A DNA stretch of 64,000 nt, from contig NW_026944229.1 in assembly GCF_033297405.1 (NCBI RefSeq), positions 436,813-500,812 of the forward strand. Direction: 5' to 3'. Below the pieces are notes generated by a model. The model saw nothing but the letters and a program-made list of their open reading frames with translations, was not told where the DNA came from and ran no database searches. Source of the DNA: Parathielavia appendiculata (Eukaryota; Ascomycota; Sordariomycetes; Sordariales; Chaetomiaceae). Positions 22,870-32,030 of the stretch are shown one piece after another. The position numbers were made by a program, and so were the translations under genes. Position 1 is the first letter of the stretch; each line of letters begins with the position of its first letter.

Positions 22870-23748
22870 TCAAACCATAAACGACTCGCCACAACCACAC
22901 TGCTCCTCTAAATTACCACCAGTCAGCACACAAATCCAACCAAACAAGAAACAAAACAGCCCAAATGTGAACTTACTAATATTCGGATTCCGAAAAACAA
23001 ACCTCTGACTGAGCTTATCTTCAACCCAGTCCATCTCACTCCCGATGATACTAAACAGCGCCTTGCTGTCGACAAGCACCTTGACGCCGTCCTGCTCGAC
23101 CGTCTCGTCAAACGGGCCGGGCTTGTCGACGTACTCGAGGTGGTACGCCAGCCCTGAGCAGCCGCGGTTGCGCACGCCAACCTTGATCAGCTTCGGGTCG
23201 GGCTGGTCTAGCAACGTGCGCAAGTGCTCGACGGCCGCTGGCGTGAGCTTCATCGCGGCCTTGCGGGCGCGGAGTCTGGAGCGTGGGCGCGTGGCCGGGG
23301 CAGGTCGTGCTGCCGCTGCTGCTGTTGTTGTTGCTGGTGTGTCTGAGGAGAGGGGTTGTGATTGATTGGACGGTTGTCGCGTGGCAGTAGAGGGTGCAGG
23401 CGATGAGGGCGTCGCGGCAAACTCTGGCTTGGATTGCTGGGCTTCTTGCTCCAGGATCGAGGCTGGCGACCGGCTCGCCGCTGTTTCCGGTGGCGCTCCG
23501 CTCTGCTTCGGCGGCCTTGTCTCGTGAACTCTGGGCAGACTCGGGGCCTGTATCGGGCTTGCGACGGAGGTGTCCGGTATAGCGGCGTTGCGCGGCGACG
23601 GCGGTGGCTGGGAAGGGAGCGTGTACGCTTGGAAGGCGGCGACGAGCGACGCTGGTGTCGTTGAGAATTGGCGCTGGCGCATAAGGTTGCGGCGGCACGA
23701 GAAGCAGATGGAGACGCTTCTCCTCGTTAAGAAGCTTGGGACGTTCAT
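22870..23748 (-). CDS. ISA1: mitochondrial iron-sulfur cluster assembly protein Isa1
   Basis: A-type Fe-S scaffold needed for maturation of mitochondrial [4Fe-4S] proteins. Predicted 269 aa. Exons 23748-22977 and 22907-22870; the 69-nt intron splits NPNI from the CGCGESF tail. The first 25 or so residues are Arg/Ser-rich and lack acidic residues (FLTRRSVSICFSCRRNLMRQ), a mitochondrial presequence. Residues about 40-155 are a long Pro/Ser/Ala-rich low-complexity spacer. The conserved domain starts at AMKLTPAAVEHLRTLL and has the three cysteine ligands: RNRGCSGLAYH plus the paired Cys of CGCGES. TEMD-type helix is present as SEMDWVEDKL. It resembles ISCA1 more than ISCA2, so Isa1 is preferred. 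Only the long spacer is unusual compared with yeast. Confidence 0.92.
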   Translation of the reverse strand: MNVPSFLTRRSVSICFSCRRNLMRQRQFSTTPASLVAAFQAYTLPSQPPPSPRNAAIPDTSVASPIQAPSLPRVHETRPPKQSGAPPETAASRSPASILEQEAQQSKPEFAATPSSPAPSTATRQPSNQSQPLSSDTPATTTAAAAARPAPATRPRSRLRARKAAMKLTPAAVEHLRTLLDQPDPKLIKVGVRNRGCSGLAYHLEYVDKPGPFDETVEQDGVKVLVDSKALFSIIGSEMDWVEDKLSQRFVFRNPNISKFTFGLFCFLFGWICVLTGGNLEEQCGCGESFMV

Positions 23749-24289
23749 TGTTGGCGTGGATTGAGGGCTTGAGGATTTTGGGGCCTTGGAGTGGTGTCGT
23801 GTTTCGAAGTGCCCGAGATTCGTTGTCCCGGTGGAAGACGGCAGTTTGATTTTCAAAAGGCAAAAGCAGCTCAATTCCCATGACATGATGCCAAAGCTCG
23901 GTTTCCCGGTTTCCGCCGGACCAATCAGCATCTCGGCATTTGGAATCGCAGTGTTGCCGGACCACTTGGACTCGACGGTCGATTGATGATACTCCGTACG
24001 GATCCGTACACTTGCACTCGCTCGGTACCTCCGTACACCTGCATTTTCAACCCAGCAACACTGGTCTGAAGTCTCAGGATCTGAAACATTGAAACAATTA
24101 AGTAGCTCCATGGAAGTCAGGTAAGACGGCTCACTCGCGAACGGGCGAAGTCAACGGCGTGACCTTGTGGGCATGATATTTCGCGCCAAGGCTTTGCTTT
24201 TGAAACCGCACAAATCGGTCACGGCATTACCAAACCGAGATACTGCACCATTCATCAAACAATCGACCATTGCTAACTTTCCCCTGCCC
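23749..24289. other. intergenic, Isa1 promoter side
   Basis: 541 bp upstream of the Isa1 gene and downstream of the ARMH3-like gene. The pair TACTCCGTACGGATCCGTAC near 23990 contains overlapping GTACGGATCCGTAC palindrome. No ORF is supported. Confidence 0.55.
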
Positions 24290-26658
24290 TTACTCAGCGA
24301 TCATACCTCTGACGTCCGCCACCGCCGCCCGCGCCATCTTCTTCAGGACCGTCCTCTCATCCGCCTCGCGGTATTTCTCCCAGCTATCCAACCCCTCCTT
24401 GGCCTGGATACTCAGCGTCTCATAACCCTGCTTGATGACCTCGGCCACCTGCAAACTCGTCAACTGCCCTCCCTTGCCTCTTTTCCCCACGCCCCCTTCC
24501 CCCTTCTTCTCACCAGCACCGCCGTCAGCCAGCATCTCCTTGTAGTGCGTACTCACATTAACCAGCGTATCAATCGAGTTACTCGCCCTGTTTGCCAGCC
24601 CATACACATCCCGGAACCTCACCAACACTTCGCCCGTCTCCACAACCTTGTAAAACAAATCATCATACGCCGCCGGGGTCGGCAGGAACGTCTCCCCAGC
24701 CGACAAGCCCAGCGCAAGCAGATTCACCACGTGGTCCAGGAGCGTGTCGATATGCGGCAGCCCTTTCAGATCGGCCGCGTACGTCGTCAGGAACCGCACC
24801 AGCGATAGCAGAGCGCGGAACAGCTCAGCCCAGTGATACTGCAGGCGGGTTCGCGAGCGCGACAGGTACCCGATCACGCGCAGCAGGATGCCGACGCAGA
24901 GCGTGTACAGGCCCGCGTCGAGCCGCCGCCGCAGGTTATGCGTTATGGCGCCGATCATGGTGTCCATTAGGCTTGCCGCGAGGACGCGCTCGCCGCGGAC
25001 CAACGGGAGGTAGGGGGAGCGCTGCCGGCAGAGGCGCACGGGCAGCGCGCTGTCGTCGCTACAGATGCGCTTGCAGAGGATGGGATCTTCGATGAGGAGG
25101 CGGACGATCATTAACGTGAGGTGGCAGTAGAGGGTGGTTCGCTGCGAGAGGTAGGCGTGGTGGAGGAGGTACGAGGTGAGAGAGAGGAAGCTTGCGAAGG
25201 GCTGCTCTTGGCTCTTGTCAGGTGTCCACGTCACCAACTCGAGACTGAAGAGCTTGTTGGCGTGCGTGAAGTCGTATGTGGCGAGTAGCACGGCAGCTTC
25301 TTGCCCTGGTCTGTGGATGTCAGTTCGTATACGCCGCGCTGCTCATGTGAGTAATGCTGAGATTATCGGCTTACAGTTCGGCAAACATCTTCTTCGCTGT
25401 CTCATCGTCGTAGACGGGCTTTGGTGGCGGCTTGCCCCCGGGCGCAATAACTCCCAGCCCAATCTTGTTTAGCGTGCCGGCCAGTGTCCATCCCTCGGGC
25501 AAATCCTCCTGCACATCAATGTACTGGGCCCGAAGTCTCTGGCATGTCTCGCCCACGCATTGGACTATACCCCGGATGATGCGGTCGTTGACGAAGTCAT
25601 TGAGGCGCATCTGGTATGGGTTCTGGAACTCGAACTTGTTGTAGTTGGCTAACAGGCCGAGAAGCAGGAAGGGCGACGTTCTTCTGGGCGGTGTGTTAGA
25701 TGTTTGCGATTGGATGCACTGCTGCAGTCAGCTCTTGTTATCACAGAAGAAGGCACGGGCTGGCTTGCTGACGTTAATTATGGCCGGGAATAGGTCCCGT
25801 TGAATAAAGTAGGTGAGCAGGCTGGTCTGGTATGCCCCGGACGTGACCGCGAGAGCCACCTCAACTGCCCTCTGCTGCAGGTCTGCCGTGTAGGTGCAGC
25901 TTGCCCGATTTCCAAGCCGGGACTGCTCTTGGCCGACATGGCCAATACCGTTAGGGCAGCACTCGTTTCCGCTGCTCCTCCCATTTCGTATGAGCGAATC
26001 GAGTGCGCCGACGAACTCGGCGAAGACGGTGTCGATGTGGTCGAGGCCTGCCAGCAGCTCGATGATGTCGGAGCTCGGATTCGTGTACTTCTTACCCAGC
26101 ACGGCAACCATAAACGTGCTCAAGGTCTGCAGAAATCCAGTCAGCCAGGTCAGCAGAGCCACATGTTGTTCCCTCGTGTATGCTTACATCCAGCGCATGC
26201 AGATCTGCAATTCCGTATGGGTGTTTCAACGCCGCGATTGCCTGTGCAAACAGCTGTCTTGTCTGGTGCTCCAGGTGCAGCAGGTCATTGGGCCGTATGT
26301 CGTCGAGGATGTGCCACAGCGATGGACGGTCTGGCCGCAAGAGGAAGAACTCCTTCCAGAAGCCCTCTGACGTCTCTGCCTCGTCCGAGTCGTCCTATCT
26401 CTCGCGGATCCCGGTCAGCGGTGGCTACTTCGACGGCTAGTGAAATACTGACCTGTGGGATGGAGTTGCGACATGTCAGCGACTCGATCAACCTGACTTG
26501 GACATCATGGCGATACAGCTTGCGCAAGCCGTGTTGCTTGTGGGAAAATCGAGGAGCAAAGGAACAGGTCAAACCTTGAACAATGCTTCGTACAGGCGGA
26601 CTATCTTGGGCTGGAACACCTCTGGCCGAGGCTGGTGCGTGAGAGGAGACGGTTCCAT
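24290..26658 (-). CDS. ARMH3 / DUF1741 armadillo-like helical protein
   Basis: Homologue of human ARMH3 (C10orf76) and fission yeast SPAC20F10.02c-type proteins. Human ARMH3 binds PI4KB at the Golgi and supports PI4P production; the fungal role is inferred. Predicted 669 aa (human 689). Exons: 26658-26575, 26394-26188, 26126-25773, 25718-25375 and 25310-24290, all in phase. Conserved blocks: SEGFWKEFFLLRPDRPSL near the N-terminus, DTVFAEFVGALDSLI, VEVALAVTSGAYQTSLLTYF, the hallmark FLLLGLLANYNKFEFQNPY, then DDETAKKMFAEL and DFTHANKLFSLELV. The rest is all-helical and Leu-rich without signal peptide. Intron 3 (54 nt) was placed to give an in-phase join before CIQSQTSN; part of the stretch after SLIRNG is not conserved and could hide one more intron. 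Confidence 0.85.
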
Positions 26659-27542
26659 GTGGTAAACTCGCAGATTTGCCGCCGGGAGAGGGAATGCATC
26701 CGGTGCTGATGCATGTCGAGTCCCAGAGGAGAGGCCAAGTTGGGTCATTGATAAGATAACGAGCGGTCTGACGAACCTGCTGTGGATCGGCAGTGATTTC
26801 ACAACCTTTCGAGTTTGACCGATCACATGCCGATTACAACGCTTGTCAGCCGCTGTTCAGCCCAAGTCCGGAACTTCGGAGCCAGACGCAGAACATCGTC
26901 GGCATCAAAATTCCAGCTCTCACATTCCAAGTAAAGAAATCAGTACTCTCAGCCAGAACCGTGAAGTTGTTAGCTGCTATTCTGGTAAATCAAAAACTAA
27001 CTAATAAATATGAGCAAACCCCTACTCCTTCTCACCCCTTCGTCAGCCGCTTTATTGGACCAGGTCCGTAATGACAACTACTCTACAATCAACAGCTCAT
27101 GCAATCCAACTCTATCTCAACTGCTCCTACTCTCACCGTGATGCAAGCGAAGATCGATTCCTCTGACGCCTGTCTGTCAACCGCCGAATCAAGTCACCTA
27201 CCTAAAACAGGCCACACACTCAAATTCCCGGCTGTCAATTGTCCCATCGCTTTGCATACACGTGTTGGGGTTTCGGGCCATTTCGTGGGGGCGCGGACTA
27301 CATCTGCAGCCAAAACTGCCTGGCTCACATTTCTAGCATTACCACCTTTCTTGCCTGCACAACATCGGGACCACCGACCAATCAAGTGCACAAATCGACT
27401 TCGGCGACAGGATATACTGGCAGTTCAACAACCAAGCCTCGAGTTATCTACATGAGTCTGTCACCCTACACCCCGAGTTAGATCTTAACCTCAAACAGCC
27501 AATCCTCCCAACTGCAACCCTTGCCCCTGACCATCCAGACCC
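26659..27542. other. intergenic, ARMH3-like promoter and esterase 3' flank
   Basis: 884 bp without a supported gene. AT-rich around 26.95-27.03 kb. No repeats or RNA genes were recognised. Confidence 0.55.
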
Positions 27543-28681
27543 TTAGTTCAGGCACTGCGAGTACCACGGATTCGAGTACTTGCACATCCCTTGCGAACAG
27601 CAGGTCGGTCCAGTGAATCCCTGGCCTCCGCACTGTCCGTAAAGGGGCGAGCAGGTACCACCACCGTTGCCCCCCGTCGGGCCTGGGTTGGTCGAGGTCG
27701 TGGTGGTCATGGTGGTCGTGGTGGTGCTCGCACCGCCGCCAGAGTTGCCAATGGGCGTGACGTTGATCTTGTCCAGGTCCGCATACGCCACCGACCAGCC
27801 GTCGTTCCTCGCGCCGCTGCCAGTCAGGTAGGCCGAGGCGGAAGAGTTCCCGCGCAACATCCACTGCACCCAGTGGGCCCCAATGACGCCGTACCTGCCG
27901 CCGTTGTAGTCGTTATACGTGCCGCCATGGCCGACGTTGAGGTTGCCCTTCCACTTGGGCGTGCCGGACGGCATGTAGCTGTAGTCGCGCTCGCCGTTCT
28001 GGTACGCGATGTCGCTCGACCCGCCGAGAAAGAAGAAGGCGGGCTTGCGAAAACTCCGTGCCGAGTCGTAGTTGCTGAGCAGGCCCGAGTTCCAGATGCC
28101 AATGTGCTGGACGCGCGCGTCGTTGATCTGGGCGTACGCTTCGACGCCGCCGCAGCTGAAGCCGGCGGCGGCAATGCGCGAGGCGTCGACGTTGGCCCAC
28201 TGGCCCTGCCCGGCGTTCCTGGTGATGAAGTCGATCGACTGCTTCATGACGTCGGCCGTGGTGCTGCCCTGGCCGCCTGGTGTGCCGCTGGCGATAACGA
28301 GAACGCCGTACGATGCAAGTTGGGTCAGGAAGGGGGCCTGGCCCGTTGAATCGGCCGAGCAAGCGCCATTGCCCCAGAGGAGAACAGGGAGTTTGGTCCC
28401 GGCCGGAACATTCTTAGGTGCGTAGAACGTGTGCCCTCCAAAGGCGTTGCTTGTATAGTAGCCCTGCGGGTTGTTCGGTCAGCAGGTCCAAGAAAAGCCA
28501 GCGTTAGGTACCTTATTCTCGCGAATTGAATTGACAATCACTAGCAGGAGGCATTGCTTGTACATACCGCTGGCGCGAACGGGCCATTGCCAACGCCTCC
28601 GTTTTGGCGCTCTTCGATTCCGGAGACAGGGCTGGCGGACGAGAGTCCGGCGAGGATCAGAGCAGGGAGCAGGGACTTCAT
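27543..28681 (-). CDS. secreted alpha/beta-hydrolase with C-terminal CBM1
   Basis: Extracellular esterase-type enzyme, 344 aa. Exons 28681-28568 and 28463-27543. The signal peptide is at residues 1-17 (MKSLLPALILAGLSSAS). An alpha/beta-hydrolase domain runs to about 270: LPVLLWGNGACSAD, the nucleophile elbow GFSCGG (G-x-S-x-G), a candidate acid in GGSSDIAYQ and a candidate His in NVGHGGTY. It most resembles the chlorophyllase/PET-hydrolase-like group rather than classical acetyl xylan esterases, but the substrate cannot be read from sequence. A Thr/Gly-rich linker (about 275-308) follows, with a fungal cellulose-binding CBM1 at the end: CSPLYGQCGGQGF... and NPWYSQCLN, with the aromatic platform present. 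The CBM1 implies action on plant cell-wall-bound ester. Confidence 0.85.
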
Positions 28682-30032
28682 CGTTGCGCGGAAGGAGGGC
28701 TGCGTCAAAGGGGCCGTAAGTTCAGAGGATGGAGAGAGAACCGCGGGTGTCAGTTGATATTCTAGCGCCTGTTATATGTGTAAAATCTCATTACTTAACC
28801 CAGGCTCATGGTTCTTTCTCGCACACCAACAATAGGACCACCTCCGATATGTCACCCGCCTTGAATGTAATCACACGGAGTGGCCATGACAATCCTCATT
28901 GGGAAGAGCTTGCGGATCGATGGACGTGTGGTTCAGGACCCGGAGATCTGTGTTAATGTATCTTGTTCCGTGTTCCAGGTTTGGACATGTAAACCCGATC
29001 TGGATCATACCGGACTGCCAATCATGGAGCCGTATACTTCCCGATTCCCATTGCCGAAGCCGCTTTCGTGAAACAACCTCAGATCCAAGGTGAATCATCC
29101 CGGTTGGGGCATGGAACGGAAGAAATGCGTCCGTGACTTACAGGCCGACATCCATCGAAGTTGCTGAGATGGCCTTCTATGTCTCGCCGAACAGGTACAC
29201 ACGGCCATTTCAACCAGACAACCAGGTCCCTCCGCGATGGCGTAGGGGCCCGTGGCAGGGTCCTGCCGCCTCCCAGATTGATTTCAGAGTCATTCGTAGG
29301 GATAGCTCTGCATCGGCAACCGCGGGCAGGAAATTGGCATCGATCCTCGCGATTAAGACCTCATTGAGACCGGAAGGTTAGAGACAAGGAAGGCACATGA
29401 GATTTTCAAGGAGCCTTGGCAACTAGTTGGATCGGTGTTTCAGAGGCCCAACGAGCAGATCGAGAGTGAGCTTTCGTAGCGTTCCTGGCAATGAGACGAG
29501 AAGTTACAGCGGAGGGTTCGAGAAGAATAAGAATCCCAAGAGGATAAATTCCTTGGTGTCATTCTTGCCCGTCGCCTTGACTTGGCCTTTCTCCAAGCAA
29601 CCCAGCTCCACCTCCTCTCCGACGCCGTTTTCCGCCCCCTTTTTTCTAGCAACCATACTACCAGCTCACTACAATAGTCAGGTGTCTCGCCACGCCATGA
29701 AGGAAGCGGTGACTACCCAGGAACTCTTAGAAATCTTACCACGCTCCGGTTGAAGAAATAATGAATGAAAAAGAGAAGGTCATAGAGTCGTCCAGGCCGC
29801 GCTTGCCCGCCGAAAATGCTTAGAAAGAAGAGAAGGAAACAAAGCATGTACATGTACAGCCCCAGAAGCCCAGCTGTATGTGCCGTAGCCGAAAGTAGTC
29901 AACCGGCCGAGTTTATACCGCGCCAGGAGCTATCCGGTGAACTGGATCCATTATAGGGCAGCAAGCAAACACTTCCCATGGAAACGAGACAGCGAAGACT
30001 GAGAAGGAAAACCACGGAAGCACCAACCCCGC
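28682..30032. other. intergenic, esterase promoter side
   Basis: 1.35 kb between the esterase start and the 3' end of the next minus-strand gene. ORFs near 29.1-29.75 kb lack recognisable sequence or a plausible gene structure. Confidence 0.5.
28771..28778 (-). promoter_or_regulatory. TATA-like box of CBM1 esterase
   Basis: CATATAAC on the minus strand, about 90 nt before the ATG at 28681. The only TATA-like match in the proximal upstream region. Sequence match only. Confidence 0.35.
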
Positions 30033-32030
30033 TTACTGGCCCCAACTCCCCCTCCGCTCCTGCACGCCCCACGCCAGCGGGCTGATGGCATTCAGATCCG
30101 GGTGTTGGCGGGCCCACTCATAGATGTACAGCTTGAGCGCCTTCCACCGGGGACACCGGTCGTCCTCGCTGACGCCGTCTTTCGCCTCGCTGTCCAGCAT
30201 GATATGGCCCGTGGCCTTGACCTTCTTCATATCCTCATCCCCAGTTTCCTTCCCCCACCCAGCAGCCGCATCATGATATGCACCTCCCCAGAGACCCTCC
30301 ATAATAGCCTCGTCGTCCCGCTGCAGCTCGTCCACCGCGATCCGGCTGATCTTGCTCAGCTCCTCGTCGTACTGCCTCGCCGTGGCCGGGTAACCGAGCG
30401 AGATGTAGTTGTACACTTGCGTGATGAAGTGGTCCGTGAACTCGGCGGCAATTTTCTCCTCCAGGTCGGCGGCGGCCTTCTCCCGGCGCAGCTTCTCGTC
30501 GAGGTTGGTCAGGTTAGACAGCATGTGCAAGCCCTTGGGCACGTGGGACCTGGTGCGATGCTCGGGCAAAGCTGCCAGAGCGGTTTGCGGGACCGAGACG
30601 GTGCCTGGCGGCGTGCTGCTGGAGCTCAGCGGGCTGGGTTCGTCCGTCAGCGAGAGCGGAGCAGAGCTGAACTCTTGGGCGAATGGGTCGTGGGGAGAGT
30701 TAAGTGGATGGGGCGTGTGGATCATCTGGGGCCGTTCCACCGCGGCGATCTTTTCGGTCTGGTTGGTGGTGTAGCAGTACCCGCGCCAGAGGCCGTGTTG
30801 CTCCGATGGGTCGCGGTTGTGGTCCTCCTTCATGGTGGTGCCCGTTGCCACATCCCAGAGGTGATCAGGCTCGAGCTTGGTCTGCTTGGGCGAGGGACAC
30901 CGGCGGAAGACGAGATCCTGGCCGAGCATGGGCGGAGAGGATTTGAGCCGAAGGCGGTGTTGTTGCCGCGCCCGTTCCAGGGACATGTCGCGCTCCGGGG
31001 CGTATGGTGTGAACTGAGCGTGGTGGCCGAAGCTGGTCTCGGCGGGAATCTGGGACGCCGGGATATACGGCATGTCGGCAGCCTTGCCGGCGGGCGCCGA
31101 GGGTATGTAGGGCATGTGGCTTTCGCCGATACGACGGAGCGGCGGGGACTCTGGCGGGATATACGGCATGGTGGACTCGCCAATGGTCGGGAGAGGTGAC
31201 TCGGCACGGAGGACGGACATATTTGTCTCGCTGATTGGGCCGAGGGAGCCTGATGATGGGCGTGATGTCCATAGCGGCGAACCAGACATGGAAGTCCTCT
31301 GCATCCTCGTCAGGCTCATGGCGTCGCTCGGCGGGCTGTCGATGCTCATCTTGTCAAGATCTAACGTGTCGATCCGGGACTGGGTCCTCATCCTGCTGAG
31401 CTTCTGGACATGCTCCTGCATCTCCTTGAAGGCCCAGCTGATGTCCTCCTCGGACGAGTTCCGCCGCGAGTGCATGGCGTTCCATGGTCCTCTCGTCAAT
31501 GGTCTACCCCGGGGGCCATCGTCCTCCGAACCCTCCCGCACGTAAAAGTGCTCCGCACCGCCCGTCCTCTGCCCGCTGTTGGGAAAAGCACTCATGGCCA
31601 CCTCCTCCTCCAGCAGTTTCCTCTTCGCATCTCGGGCAACCAGGTCAAATACCCCGCCGGCAATTTCGTCGTCGCATGACTCCCGTCTGCCATGGCCCTT
31701 CGGTGCCAACGGCTCCTCTGGCAGTCCTCCATGGCCAAACCGCCTCCGTGCTCTGGGGGCATAGATGTGGTTCGTGTAAGGTGTGATGTCGGTCTTGTCG
31801 GTCGGCTTGGTGGCAGGCCCCTCGTCGCCCGCCCGCCTTGACCGACGCACCGAGGACTCAACTAGCTGGGGAGCAAACTTGCGTTTTTCGAGGGGTCGAG
31901 GCGAAGGTGAGCGCGGTGACGGACTCGGTGTAAGCTCGCCGGCTGGGATCGTCTTGCGGTAACGCTCGAAGGTGGTCTCGATCGGGATAGGAGCAAACCG
32001 CGCCCGTGGTCGCTCCTTTGTATTGGACAT
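30033..32030 (-). CDS. disordered hypothetical protein, 665 aa, conserved C-terminus
   Basis: Single-exon frame with coding composition throughout. I do not recognise the family. The start is the ATG at 32030 (MSNTKERPRARFAPIPIET); the frame extends upstream only to a TTG. Residues 1-450 are low-complexity, rich in Pro, Ser and Arg, with three MPYIP repeats (residues about 310-355, with IGES before two of them) and basic stretches such as RRSRRAGDE. A helical region follows at about 520-575 (LTNLDEKLRREKAAADLEEK then ITQVYNYISLGYPATARQYD). The end is a conserved-looking module, CPRWKALKLYIYEWARQH and LNAISPLAWGVQ. No signal peptide or membrane span. Likely cytosolic or nuclear; no function is assigned. 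Confidence 0.75.
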   Translation of the reverse strand: MSNTKERPRARFAPIPIETTFERYRKTIPAGELTPSPSPRSPSPRPLEKRKFAPQLVESSVRRSRRAGDEGPATKPTDKTDITPYTNHIYAPRARRRFGHGGLPEEPLAPKGHGRRESCDDEIAGGVFDLVARDAKRKLLEEEVAMSAFPNSGQRTGGAEHFYVREGSEDDGPRGRPLTRGPWNAMHSRRNSSEEDISWAFKEMQEHVQKLSRMRTQSRIDTLDLDKMSIDSPPSDAMSLTRMQRTSMSGSPLWTSRPSSGSLGPISETNMSVLRAESPLPTIGESTMPYIPPESPPLRRIGESHMPYIPSAPAGKAADMPYIPASQIPAETSFGHHAQFTPYAPERDMSLERARQQHRLRLKSSPPMLGQDLVFRRCPSPKQTKLEPDHLWDVATGTTMKEDHNRDPSEQHGLWRGYCYTTNQTEKIAAVERPQMIHTPHPLNSPHDPFAQEFSSAPLSLTDEPSPLSSSSTPPGTVSVPQTALAALPEHRTRSHVPKGLHMLSNLTNLDEKLRREKAAADLEEKIAAEFTDHFITQVYNYISLGYPATARQYDEELSKISRIAVDELQRDDEAIMEGLWGGAYHDAAAGWGKETGDEDMKKVKATGHIMLDSEAKDGVSEDDRCPRWKALKLYIYEWARQHPDLNAISPLAWGVQERRGSWGQ

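Noticed and set aside
30102..31199. 365-codon plus-strand frame
   Set aside because: Lies antisense within the coding region of the 665-aa protein; composition is typical of a shadow frame.
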